Below, in pieces: positions 46,546 to 55,543 of a stretch of 64,000 bases of DNA. The stretch lies in assembly GCA_016793885.1 (NCBI GenBank), contig JAEUHE010000151.1, positions 80,189 to 144,188 of the forward strand, in the 5' to 3' direction. The stretch comes from Verrucomicrobiales bacterium. GTDB lineage: Bacteria > Verrucomicrobiota > Verrucomicrobiia > Limisphaerales > UBA11320. The stretch's first letter is position 1; the number at the start of each line of letters is the position of its first letter. The notes under the pieces were generated by a model, which was given only the letters and a program-made list of their open reading frames with translations, ran no database searches and was not told where the DNA came from. Position numbers and translations under genes: made by a program.

Positions 46546-48588
46546 TCAGGGCCGATTGTCGGCATTGAACGCCTCCGCGTAGCGCCGTCCGAATTCACGT
46601 AGGGAGGGCGTGTCGAAATGGATTCGATCCGGCATGGCGGTCAGGTGTTCAGATTCGACTAGCTTGAAGCCGGGAACCCGGCCCACCAAGGATTGGAGCT
46701 GCGCGTTGATGGTGCCGGCCAGCGGGGTGTCGCTGCGCGGGTCGGTGATGAGGAACTGTCCCAGCTTTCCGGCGACGAAGGGCAGGTCGGGAACCCCGAG
46801 CTCCGTGCGAATGTCTTGAATCATTTGAGCCAGCCGAGCCGCATAGCTTTCGGCGTTCACCGCTCCATCGCTGTCGTTCTCTCCTTGATGCCACAAAATG
46901 CCCTTCAAGGTTCCCTTGCTCATCGCCACCCGAGCCTGATCGACCGACTGGCGGTGGAGATCGCCTCCTTTGACCCAACGGGACAGTGGGCTTCCTCCGA
47001 CGGCCACTGGCACCAGTCCAATGACGATGCGCGGGTTGGAGTCGGCCAGGGTTCGACCGAACGACGATCCCAGCCCGACACCGGCATTGGCGCGGTCCTG
47101 GTGCAAAGGGTCCAGGGCCAGCCGCCAGAGGCCGTTGGTTCCCAGCGTCAACACCCGTGGATGCGGCACCTGGTCGGGCGGTTCGACTGGACCACGCCCG
47201 GCCATGTTGCTTTGGCCCGCCAACAGATACACATGAAGGTCCTTGGCGGCGGTTTCCTCCAGGACGTCGTCGACGCGGATCGCTTGAAGTAATTGCGTCA
47301 CGGTATCGATCAGAATCTGACCACACCGATCCTCGCCCGAGCCAGCCTCCGTCATTTCGTAACCACCCTTGGGCTTGTCTCCAGCCGCTCCCACGTATTG
47401 AACTCCCCCGCCATTCGAATAGCCCAGCACCACCGTGTGGGGAAAGGGCGACCTTCGCTGGATCTCCAGCGAGATAGCCGTGAGAGGTTCGCCCGGTAGC
47501 CCCACGAACGCCAAACTTCCCAAGGTGATGACCTGGACCTCGGTGTCCAAGGTGGCTCGGCCCAGATCCTGGCGGGCTTTGGCAGTGAGCGGGAGGGTGA
47601 TTCGAGCGGTCTTAGAGCGGAGCGGGCCGGTGGCGGGAAGCAGGGATCGGTTCGTCCAGGCGGCGAGTGCCCGGTCGCCGATCAACTCTGCCATGCGATC
47701 GCGAGATGGCAGATTTCGGCGGATGGGGACGATGTCGCCCGCGCACCCTTGGAGGAAAGCCGCCTCGCCTCCGAGGGTTTCGCTCAAGCGTTGGGAGACC
47801 GGCCCGGGCCAGTCAGCCGACACCCGTGAGTCGTGCGGGTAGATGGACACGGGATGGCACGCCAGGCTGAACAGCGTTGCGACCGCCCCTCCTTGAGCGT
47901 TGAGGAACCCAACCAGGCTCAGGGTGGGATCCATGGGGCCGAAGCGCTGGCCCTTCGGAAGGGAGTAGGGAGTCGCGGGTTCGTACGTGGTTTCGACTTT
48001 CCCATCCTCCCGGACAGGGCGTCGATTGAAGACGACATCACCAGCCCAGGCGCGTGCGATGGCTAGAGACACCGGTTGACGCCGGCTGTCCGCCTGGCGG
48101 ACGGTTTCCACGGTTCGGCGGATGAGGCGGTCGGCCCAGTCTCGATAGCCCGGTCCGTTTTGCACCGGCAGCAGGGTGCGACGCTCCGCTTCGAGCAGGG
48201 GGTCGCCCTCGGCGGGAACCCAGGGTGCGGAGTGGGTGTGCGAAGCGTTAATGAGAATGCACTCGGAAGGAATCTGAGTGGCGGCGGAAATTTCACGCCG
48301 AACACGGGCTACGAAACCCTCGCGTGTATCCGTGAGATCCCAAGCAACCAGAGCGACACGCGAGACTCCGTCGGAGATCACCATCGATCGGACGTAGACG
48401 GGATCCAATACCCCTGGATAGGGTTTGTGTCCGACCCAATTTAAAACGTTGGTGGAGGGGGTAATATCGGACTTGGCGGCTCCCACCGTCAGGTCGCGAG
48501 CCGCGGCCGCGCAGGCCAGGCTGGTGATCAGAGACACCGTAACCGAAGCCATTCGAGTTGAAATTTTCAATGATAAGCTGCTCATCAT
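46546..48588 (-). CDS. Ceramidase-like and sialate O-acetylesterase-like fusion, secreted
   Basis: 680 residues. After a signal (VSLITSLACAAAARDLTVGAA), residues of about 35-440 resemble neutral/alkaline nonlysosomal ceramidases (VGAAKSDITPS, LINASHTHSAP, LACHPVSIYPHD, LQGCAGDIVPIRRN). Residues of about 448-680 match the SGNH-type carbohydrate acetylesterase domain (VYLLAGQSNMAGRGPVE with nucleophile serine, ILWHQGENDS, ERIHFDT-like DRIHFDTPSL with catalytic His). The ceramidase part resembles a broader metal-dependent hydrolase family, so an amide or other substrate is possible. Its start overlaps the beta-helix lipoprotein's stop by 4 bp, making it the distal gene of the operon. Confidence 0.82.
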   Translation of the reverse strand: MMSSLSLKISTRMASVTVSLITSLACAAAARDLTVGAAKSDITPSTNVLNWVGHKPYPGVLDPVYVRSMVISDGVSRVALVAWDLTDTREGFVARVRREISAATQIPSECILINASHTHSAPWVPAEGDPLLEAERRTLLPVQNGPGYRDWADRLIRRTVETVRQADSRRQPVSLAIARAWAGDVVFNRRPVREDGKVETTYEPATPYSLPKGQRFGPMDPTLSLVGFLNAQGGAVATLFSLACHPVSIYPHDSRVSADWPGPVSQRLSETLGGEAAFLQGCAGDIVPIRRNLPSRDRMAELIGDRALAAWTNRSLLPATGPLRSKTARITLPLTAKARQDLGRATLDTEVQVITLGSLAFVGLPGEPLTAISLEIQRRSPFPHTVVLGYSNGGGVQYVGAAGDKPKGGYEMTEAGSGEDRCGQILIDTVTQLLQAIRVDDVLEETAAKDLHVYLLAGQSNMAGRGPVEPPDQVPHPRVLTLGTNGLWRLALDPLHQDRANAGVGLGSSFGRTLADSNPRIVIGLVPVAVGGSPLSRWVKGGDLHRQSVDQARVAMSKGTLKGILWHQGENDSDGAVNAESYAARLAQMIQDIRTELGVPDLPFVAGKLGQFLITDPRSDTPLAGTINAQLQSLVGRVPGFKLVESEHLTAMPDRIHFDTPSLREFGRRYAEAFNADNRP

Positions 48589-51008
48589 GGGAGGGTGGGC
48601 TTGGAAAACCGGATCGTGACAACTTCCTGATTTCGGAAGGCTCGGAGGACTATTTGAGTTCCCGGCTTCGCGGCGTCGTAGTGCTTGATCAGCTCATCAG
48701 CGGCATTCAACGGAATGTCGTTGAGGCTCAGAATAACATCTCGGGAAAGCAGTCCATGCCGTGCGGCGGCGCAGGACGCCGGAACCGTTAGCAGCGTCAC
48801 GCCAGTCTCCCCGGGGAGTCCTGAGGCCGAGACTTCGCCCATCCCGCGAACTCCTTTTGCCGGAGCGCCGAGCCAATCCAGGGTAGGGGTTGCTACCGAG
48901 CTCTTTTGGATTGGCTTGAGCGATGGAATCAGCGGTGTCGCTGCCAGTCCTCGCGAGCGCCTATCGCGGGTGCCAAATTGGTCCATGCGGAAGTTTCGGA
49001 AGCCTACCTTCAGAGCAGGGGAGTTGCGGGTGACGCGGTAGTCGCCTCGAGCGGGGGCTCGGAACTGCGGATCTCCCGCGACTGAGTTTTTGTCCAACCC
49101 GAGCTCTTGGGCTCGAAGCAGACTCTGCGCATCCGGCAGAAGATTGCGATCCACCTCGCGTCCCCAGGTTTTTGGCATGCCGATGGGGGCATACCAAGTC
49201 ATCACGATGTTATGACGAAAGACGTCCCCGCTCGCTTGAAACCACACGTGTGGGTGAAACGTGTTATTGATCATGACATTGTTCTCCACCGTGCGGTGGT
49301 AGCCTTCGCGCAGCTTTAACCCACCGTTAAGGCAGACGTTGTTGCGGATCAGGAAGTGGCTGGATCCGTCATCCAGGTCGATATCCCAGCCATGGTCGCA
49401 TCGCCAGCGATTGTGCTGAATCGTGGTCAAGGCGCGGGCATCGAGCAGGGGATGGAGTTCGGGGTGCTCGCGCATGCGTCGGTTCACCTTTTCGATATCG
49501 GGCAGCCAGTAGCGTTCCCGCCCCCAGGAATTGAAGCTTCCGTGATCTCCCGTTTCTTTGACCGTGTCGAAGACGTCATTGCCTTCGATCAGGTGGCCGC
49601 CCCAGCAGCCATCTCCCAGATTGATCCCGGCCCGCGGCAGGTCATGAATGGTGTTGTGCCGAATGGTAATTCGCTCGCTGATGGCGACTTGAACCCCCGC
49701 GCTCTGTTTTTCGATGCGACCGGCACGGCGGATGAGACAGTCCTGAACCAGGCAGTCCGCCGGATAATGGGGCGACTGGGGACCTGGCGTCAGATCCATT
49801 TTTTCCAAAGGCACGAACTCACCGTATTCAAAGCTGGGAGAACGCACTGCACGCGGATTTCCGACCAAGGACACGGCACTCGCGCCGGAATCGGAGATCA
49901 AGCAGCGGGAGACCTCCACCCGGCGATTGTAGCCGTCGAGGTATATCGCGTTGCCTCCGGCCAGGGTGAGGTCGCATTGAGTGATCCTGCAGTCCTCCGC
50001 CCCGCTCAGGTAGATCATCCCACCCCGATAAGTGGTCCAATCGCTACGCAGCAGCGGCTCCTTATTTTTCATGAAGGCACGCCTCGTGAGGCTGAAGTGC
50101 AGCCCTTCGAATCGCACGTGTCGGACCGGTTGCTCGATCGTTCCGCGGATCTCGATGAGACTCTCCGTGGTGGTCGTTTCCAGGACGGCGGTTTTTAGGT
50201 CGATGCCAGCGGGCGGATAGAGGTAAAGCGTCGACGTGCGGGGGTTGAAAAACCACTCGCCAGGTGCATCCAGTTCCTCGAAAGCATTCTCGACGAAGCG
50301 GTGCTGCGGATGCAGGCCCATTCGACGATTATTCTGCCATCCGCCTTCCAACTGCGGCACGCCTTGAGGGTTGACGCCCAGAATCCGGTAATGAAAGTCC
50401 CCCCACTCGTGTCGATGGAGCCCGTGAACAAAAACATCCGTTGGATGCTCCCAGCGGCGGACCCGTTCGGGGCTGATGGCGTCCGCGGCGGTTCCACCGT
50501 AGTATTTTGCCTGAGGATCAAGGTTGGGATAGCGGGCCATGGGTAGCACCTGCCCATTCAGGGAGAGCACATCGAAATCCGCCTCCGCCAAAATCTCCTT
50601 CGGGATCACCGTTTGGAAGATTCCGAGACGGTAGGGCGTCCACGAGGGCTGCAGAGCGATGCTCCCACGGATCCGCACCTGACCGCGGCGGGCGGCACGG
50701 TAGACGATCGGCGAGTCTGGGGTGCCCGAATCCGACGGGGTGAGCACCAGCGGTTTCGCCAACCGGTAGGTTCCCGCCTTTAAGGTGATCAGCCGCGGCT
50801 TGTTCTCCAGTGGTGCAGACCGTGCGGCTCGGCGAGCGCGCTCGAGCGTTTGGAAGGGCCGCCGGCTCGAACCGTCCGACAGGTCATTGCCCTCTGGCGC
50901 CACAAACCACTCTTTGCTCTCGAGTCTTGGCGAGCCTGAGCAGGCGAGTAGTGCCAGGAGGCAAAAGCTCGAGAAGGAGCGTGAAACGGATGTCCACGGG
51001 CAGTGCAT
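48585..51008 (-). CDS. Right-handed beta-helix lipoprotein with C-terminal PDZ domain
   Basis: 807 residues. Lipoprotein signal CLLALLACSGS gives lipid attachment at the cysteine near residue 23. The start of the mature part (WFVAPEGNDLSDGSSRRPFQTLERA) is typical of parallel beta-helix polysaccharide lyase or glycoside hydrolase-like proteins, and many short NxI/H repeats follow (RITQCDLTLAGGNAIYLDG, ITIRHNTIHDLPRAGINLGDG). The last about 75 residues form a PDZ-like domain (GVTLLTVPASCAAARHGLLS, DVILSLNDIPLNAADELI), a combination usually seen in proteases and uncommon on beta-helix proteins. It is coupled to the ceramidase/esterase gene by 4-bp overlap and lies 30 bp after the glycoside-hydrolase-like gene. 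Confidence 0.85.
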   Translation of the reverse strand: MHCPWTSVSRSFSSFCLLALLACSGSPRLESKEWFVAPEGNDLSDGSSRRPFQTLERARRAARSAPLENKPRLITLKAGTYRLAKPLVLTPSDSGTPDSPIVYRAARRGQVRIRGSIALQPSWTPYRLGIFQTVIPKEILAEADFDVLSLNGQVLPMARYPNLDPQAKYYGGTAADAISPERVRRWEHPTDVFVHGLHRHEWGDFHYRILGVNPQGVPQLEGGWQNNRRMGLHPQHRFVENAFEELDAPGEWFFNPRTSTLYLYPPAGIDLKTAVLETTTTESLIEIRGTIEQPVRHVRFEGLHFSLTRRAFMKNKEPLLRSDWTTYRGGMIYLSGAEDCRITQCDLTLAGGNAIYLDGYNRRVEVSRCLISDSGASAVSLVGNPRAVRSPSFEYGEFVPLEKMDLTPGPQSPHYPADCLVQDCLIRRAGRIEKQSAGVQVAISERITIRHNTIHDLPRAGINLGDGCWGGHLIEGNDVFDTVKETGDHGSFNSWGRERYWLPDIEKVNRRMREHPELHPLLDARALTTIQHNRWRCDHGWDIDLDDGSSHFLIRNNVCLNGGLKLREGYHRTVENNVMINNTFHPHVWFQASGDVFRHNIVMTWYAPIGMPKTWGREVDRNLLPDAQSLLRAQELGLDKNSVAGDPQFRAPARGDYRVTRNSPALKVGFRNFRMDQFGTRDRRSRGLAATPLIPSLKPIQKSSVATPTLDWLGAPAKGVRGMGEVSASGLPGETGVTLLTVPASCAAARHGLLSRDVILSLNDIPLNAADELIKHYDAAKPGTQIVLRAFRNQEVVTIRFSKPTLP

Positions 51009-51038
51009 GGTTTCTGGATTTGGGCTGGGACTTGGGCG

Positions 51039-53306
51039 CTACTCGATCAGGTACCAAGTCACGCCTTCCGCAGGAACTTGGACCTGGAGGTCGGCGGTGC
51101 CTTGTCGGTCCAACTGGAGCCGCTGACCTTTGCCCGCCTCGCGACGGGCAGTGGCGGTTCGCGTGAGTCCCGTATAATACAGCGGGAGGCGGAGGTTCTG
51201 ACTCACTACTTCGGTTCTCGGGTTGAACAGAACAACCATGGCCTTGCGATCCAGGCCGGGGTTCACGTGCAAGTAGAAGTCCAGATCGCGCCCATTGGCT
51301 CGGCGGGCGTGGATGAGGTCGGACTCCAGAATATCGCGATACTGCTTATACCAAGAGACCCAGCGCGCCACGACGGCCTTGGTTTCGTCGGTGTCGTAGA
51401 GCCGCGGGCCGCGGAAGCACGCTTGCACGCCGGCTCCCAGCGTGTTCACGAAGTGCAGTTCGTAATCCTTCAAATGGTCTTTGAGCGGTTCAATCGTCGC
51501 GGCGGGACCGCCTCCATGGTACTCCGTGAGCGGGACGAACATCCATCCCATGCTACTGCCCTTGTTCCAGGTGCCATCGAAGATGTTCTGGCGCGCGTGA
51601 ATGAGCTGCTGAGCGCGCGGCAACGACCAGTTGACTTCGCGGTATCCCATTCCGGTCTTGTTCCCGCCGGCCAGGAAGTAACAGTCAGGCTGGTTGACGT
51701 AAATGCCTTGCTCGCGGCACCAGGAGTAAAGCTGTTTGCTTAGCGTCCATTGAGCCCATTGCGAGTCGGCTGCGGCGTGATGACCCGGATGGGTGGTCGA
51801 GGCGCACACATCGCCCGGGTAGGGGCCATCATGTTCCAGAAGGTCGAGCCCCGTTTGTGCCAGAAAGTTTGTCACCTTGGACAGGTAATCCAGACCCCAT
51901 CGGCTCGCGAGACACGGCGCGTTACCAAAGATGGCACCCCCAGGTTTCCCGGTGGCCGGGTTGATGACGTCATGTTCTTCGCTAATCCGCCGGCTGCTGA
52001 ACAGAGAGTAGGCGCCGACTTGGAGGCCACGGCTGTGCGCGTAATCGACATCGGCCTTGATCCTAGCCAGGTAGGCGGGGTCCTGGTTCTCCATGTTGAG
52101 CCCGCTGCCGAACGTGTAGATAATCATCTCGAACCCGACCTCCGCACATTGGTCGACCGCCCGACGAAAGATTTCCGTCTTCGAGCTGGCGACGTGCATC
52201 ATGATCGGATTTTCCGTGGTCCAAGGAGCCAGCGTGCGCCAGGCGCGCCGAAGCGTTAGACTGCGTCGCTCCCGTTCGGTGGAGTCGTAAATCACCAGAT
52301 ACGTCCTGAAGCCCGTGAACCGCTCTCCGGGCTGGAGAGTGACTCCGGGTCCGACGGGCGGCTGGCAGACCAGCAGGCACGGGGTCTGAAGCTCGTAGCT
52401 GACCTGAGTGGTGTAGGCGGGATCCTTTTCCCAGGAGGCGACGCGATTGGCGGTCACCGGATCCATGCCCTTGAACATGTAGTCGCTGAGCACATCCAGC
52501 GGACCCGGCAGCCATTGGTGGCGCTCTCGGGTGTCGACCGCCGATTCCGTCTCAACCAGCGCCAGGATCTCATTGGATAAACGGTCGATCGTCACGGGCC
52601 GTTTGGACGTATTCTCAATCGTGAGGTATTTACCCAAGACCGGAATCCCGTCGTAGATCTCGTGATGCACGGTGACGATGAGTTCCTTGGTCAGCTCATC
52701 GGTTCCACGGTAGGAGAAGCGAAGAGCCTTGCCGCGTGGAGGCCATTCCTGAGGTGCCGCCGGACGCTTCTTCTTCCAGACGAGTGGAGCGGACGGCTCG
52801 CCCATCTCGGTCCGTTCCCACTGAAACGCTCCCGGTATGTTCGTAAGCGAGTTGAGCCAGGCTTCGGTCAAGTAGGCATGATTGGGCTGGCCCGAGAGGC
52901 CGCCAACCGGGTAGCGCTTGCCGTTCAACACGAGCTCGGTGTCGGGACGCACACTCCGCAGCAGACCCTGTCCGGTGCGCAGATCGTCGAGTCCCGTGGT
53001 GGTGGCGTTGGGGGAAGTGCGGAAAACCCGGCGCACCAGGCCGTTGTCCAGCACCCAGATCTTTCCGGAGGCATCGGAGGTTGCGCTGGAGCGGGTGGGC
53101 CGGGTCTGCAGCAGCCAATCCTCCCGAGCCGCCTCCAGTGGTGCCGGAAAGCTGGCGACTGCTCCGCTTGTGCGGACGGGCGAGGTTGCCATCGCGGGCA
53201 GGGGGGCCGACAGCAGGGCAGCTCCGGTGGTGGCGACGAGCAGTAACCCGTAGGCGTAGGCGTAAGCGCGTCGAGACTGAGGGAGCCTGGTGTTAATGAG
53301 CGGCAT
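51039..53306 (-). CDS. Secreted alpha-galactosidase-like glycoside hydrolase
   Basis: 755 residues from ATG 53306, preferred to 53354 because AGGA lies 6 bases upstream and a signal (YGLLLVATTGAALLS) follows. The N-terminal about 300 residues are a beta-sandwich (WVLDNGLVRRVFRT, VLGKYLTIENTSKRPVTIDR). A TIM-barrel-like region follows: AVDQCAEVGFEMIIYTFGSG, GLQVGAYSLFSSRR, LLEHDGPYPGD, INQPD-like VNQPDCYFLAG. These resemble clan GH-D alpha-galactosidases, in which two aspartates catalyse. Family not assigned with certainty. It overlaps the ActP-like gene by 14 bp and so belongs to the five-gene operon. Confidence 0.75.
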   Translation of the reverse strand: MPLINTRLPQSRRAYAYAYGLLLVATTGAALLSAPLPAMATSPVRTSGAVASFPAPLEAAREDWLLQTRPTRSSATSDASGKIWVLDNGLVRRVFRTSPNATTTGLDDLRTGQGLLRSVRPDTELVLNGKRYPVGGLSGQPNHAYLTEAWLNSLTNIPGAFQWERTEMGEPSAPLVWKKKRPAAPQEWPPRGKALRFSYRGTDELTKELIVTVHHEIYDGIPVLGKYLTIENTSKRPVTIDRLSNEILALVETESAVDTRERHQWLPGPLDVLSDYMFKGMDPVTANRVASWEKDPAYTTQVSYELQTPCLLVCQPPVGPGVTLQPGERFTGFRTYLVIYDSTERERRSLTLRRAWRTLAPWTTENPIMMHVASSKTEIFRRAVDQCAEVGFEMIIYTFGSGLNMENQDPAYLARIKADVDYAHSRGLQVGAYSLFSSRRISEEHDVINPATGKPGGAIFGNAPCLASRWGLDYLSKVTNFLAQTGLDLLEHDGPYPGDVCASTTHPGHHAAADSQWAQWTLSKQLYSWCREQGIYVNQPDCYFLAGGNKTGMGYREVNWSLPRAQQLIHARQNIFDGTWNKGSSMGWMFVPLTEYHGGGPAATIEPLKDHLKDYELHFVNTLGAGVQACFRGPRLYDTDETKAVVARWVSWYKQYRDILESDLIHARRANGRDLDFYLHVNPGLDRKAMVVLFNPRTEVVSQNLRLPLYYTGLTRTATARREAGKGQRLQLDRQGTADLQVQVPAEGVTWYLIE

Positions 53307-55107
53307 GATGATCCTGAATGTATTCTTGCTTGAGGCCCAGTTGTTCCGGTGCATGGAGCACCAGCATTTTCATGCGGGCATCGGAAGGGATATCCTTCTT
53401 CGTCAACTTGCTGACGACGACCATGAGGATCATGGCCAGCGGGACCGCCCAAATGGCGGGCTGTTCGCACAGGATGCGCATCAAGGGATGCGCGGCCCAG
53501 AAGTCGGTCAGTGAGACACCTTTGAGCGCCTGGAACCAACCGGGCTCGGCCATGTTCAGCGCCTTGAACTTGGCGCCCTGGGCCGTGATGAACGTGGTCC
53601 AGCTGGTGAGCGAGATGCCGACGAGCGCCAGCAATCCGCCGGTGAGCATGCCGGTCGCCGCCCCCTTCATGGTCATCCCGCGCCACCACACGCTCATGAA
53701 CAAGAGCGGGAAGTAGCTCGCGGCGGCGATGGCGAATGCCTGCCCCACCATGAAGTTGATCTCGAAGTTCTCCACCAGGGTGCCGAGGAAGATCGCAACG
53801 GCGCCGACCACCACCGCAGAGACCTTGAACATGGCCATTCGCTGAGCAGGCGTGCTGTTCGGTCGCAGAATTCGGCCATAGACATCATGGGCCACGGCTC
53901 CGGTCATCGAAACCAGCAGGCCGCTGAACGTGCTCATGAAGGCGGCGAAGGCACCGGCGCACGTTACTCCGCTGAGAATGGATCCCAGCACGCCATACTT
54001 CTCCCGCAGCAGCGTTGGCAGCTTCAGGACGATTCCGTCGGTGCCGCTGACGCCGATGCCTGAGTAGAGCCGAGGCATGAGATTGCGTCCGATCACGCCG
54101 AAGACTGGAGGGAAAACATAGAATATCCCGATCAGGATCATGACCCACATGGTGGTTCGCTTCGCGGCGACGCCATCAGGGTTGGTATAAAAGCGAACGA
54201 GGATGTGTGGCAATCCGGCGGTGCCACACACCAACGCGATGATGAGAGAGTAGGTGTACAGCAAGGAGAACGGACGTTCGTGCTCGTCCAAATAACGCTT
54301 CTGTTGATCGGCGGGCAACGCGGCGGCGGCGGCTTTGGCTGCCTTGGTGGTGAGCGGCCCAAAGGGTGCCAGCCACGTGGCATCGGCGGGCGCTTTCGCG
54401 GGCAACTCCGCCCGTGCCACGGTAGCGGGACGCGACTCGACGGGGCCGTTGCCAGCGAGGTGGGTTCCGTAACCGCCGTAGACCGAGAGCAGCACAAAGA
54501 TGGGCAGCGAGATGGCGAACATCTTGGCCCAGTATTGGAAGGCCTGAACCAGGGTGATTCCCTTCATTCCACCCAGCGCCACATTCAGGGTGATCACCGC
54601 CCCCACCAGCACCACCCCCACCCAATACGGAAGCCCCTGCTGCCCGCCGATCTGGATATCCTTAAAGATATAGGCCAGCGTCGTGCCGGCGCCCTTCATT
54701 TGGGGCATGGTGTAGAAGAAACCGATGAACAGCACGAACACGACGGCAATTTTTCGGAACAACGGGGAGTCGTAGCGACCCTCCGCGAAGTCAGGAATGG
54801 TGTAGGCACCGAATCGGCGCAGGGGACCGGCGATAAACAGGAGGAGGAAGAGGTAGCCGCACGCATAGCAAACCGGGTACCAGAGCGCGTCATAGCCGGA
54901 ACTCATGACCATGCCGGCGACTCCCATGAATGAGGCGGCGCTCAGGTATTCACCCGAGATGGCGGACGCGTTCCATCCCACCGACACTGAGCGACCTGCA
55001 ACGAAGAAATCGGAGGCCGTTTTGGACTTACGGGCGGACCAGAAGCCCATGAAGATGGTCGCGAGCACCGTGATGAGACTAAAACCGAGGATCCAGGGAT
55101 CGAGCAT
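53293..55107 (-). CDS. ActP-like sodium/acetate (solute) symporter
   Basis: 604 residues with about 13 membrane segments. Family features include GFWSARKSKTASDFFVAGR, ISGEYLSAASFMGVAGM, VLFIGFFYTMPQMKGAG, and KMFAISLPIFVLLSVYG; the loop with ATWLAPFGPL and DEHERPFSLLYTYSLIIALV is as in ActP/YjcG solute:sodium symporters. Such transporters import acetate or related carboxylates. It is preceded by the DUF485 small membrane gene, the classical YjcH partner, and followed by the glycoside hydrolase gene with a 14 bp overlap. In this setting it probably takes up short acids released by de-acetylation of the target glycan. Confidence 0.9.
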   Translation of the reverse strand: MLDPWILGFSLITVLATIFMGFWSARKSKTASDFFVAGRSVSVGWNASAISGEYLSAASFMGVAGMVMSSGYDALWYPVCYACGYLFLLLFIAGPLRRFGAYTIPDFAEGRYDSPLFRKIAVVFVLFIGFFYTMPQMKGAGTTLAYIFKDIQIGGQQGLPYWVGVVLVGAVITLNVALGGMKGITLVQAFQYWAKMFAISLPIFVLLSVYGGYGTHLAGNGPVESRPATVARAELPAKAPADATWLAPFGPLTTKAAKAAAAALPADQQKRYLDEHERPFSLLYTYSLIIALVCGTAGLPHILVRFYTNPDGVAAKRTTMWVMILIGIFYVFPPVFGVIGRNLMPRLYSGIGVSGTDGIVLKLPTLLREKYGVLGSILSGVTCAGAFAAFMSTFSGLLVSMTGAVAHDVYGRILRPNSTPAQRMAMFKVSAVVVGAVAIFLGTLVENFEINFMVGQAFAIAAASYFPLLFMSVWWRGMTMKGAATGMLTGGLLALVGISLTSWTTFITAQGAKFKALNMAEPGWFQALKGVSLTDFWAAHPLMRILCEQPAIWAVPLAMILMVVVSKLTKKDIPSDARMKMLVLHAPEQLGLKQEYIQDHHAAH

Positions 55108-55160
55108 GTGATGAGAGGGTATGAACGTTGAGTGGAGGGTGGCGCGTGCGGCTTGAGCTT

Positions 55161-55484
55161 CTACCCTTGGGTAGTTTTGCCACTTTGACTCTTGGCCTCG
55201 CGAACTTCAGATTCCTCGAGCGCGATCGAGCGACGAATGAAGTAGTAGGAGATGGCCCAGACGAACGGGAAAAATAGCACCCCCAGGATCAGCCAGGTCA
55301 GGGTGAAGCCGCCGACTTGGATAGACATCCAGTCAGGTTTGAAATAGTTCAGGAGGGGGAGGCACAAGAGCGCGATCAGGAAGGTGGCGGCACAGCTGAT
55401 GGACAGCCGCAGCTGGCGGCGCATCAGCTCATGAAGAAACTCTTCACTGTGAATGTCTTTGGCCCAGTTTTCGGGTGGGATCAT
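55161..55484 (-). CDS. DUF485 small membrane protein (YjcH-like)
   Basis: 107 residues with two membrane segments (ATFLIALLCLPLLNYF and LTWLILGVLFFPFVWAISYYF) and a short charged C-tail, the DUF485/YjcH layout. It is encoded 53 bp upstream of the ActP-like symporter, the usual pairing. It is the first gene of the operon reaching 46546; its role is probably an accessory to the symporter. Confidence 0.82.
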   Translation of the reverse strand: MIPPENWAKDIHSEEFLHELMRRQLRLSISCAATFLIALLCLPLLNYFKPDWMSIQVGGFTLTWLILGVLFFPFVWAISYYFIRRSIALEESEVREAKSQSGKTTQG

Positions 55485-55543
55485 GGCGGCAGGTGTCTAA
55501 CAGACCGCCGCGACGTTGACAACGATACTTCTGGGCCTGTTTT

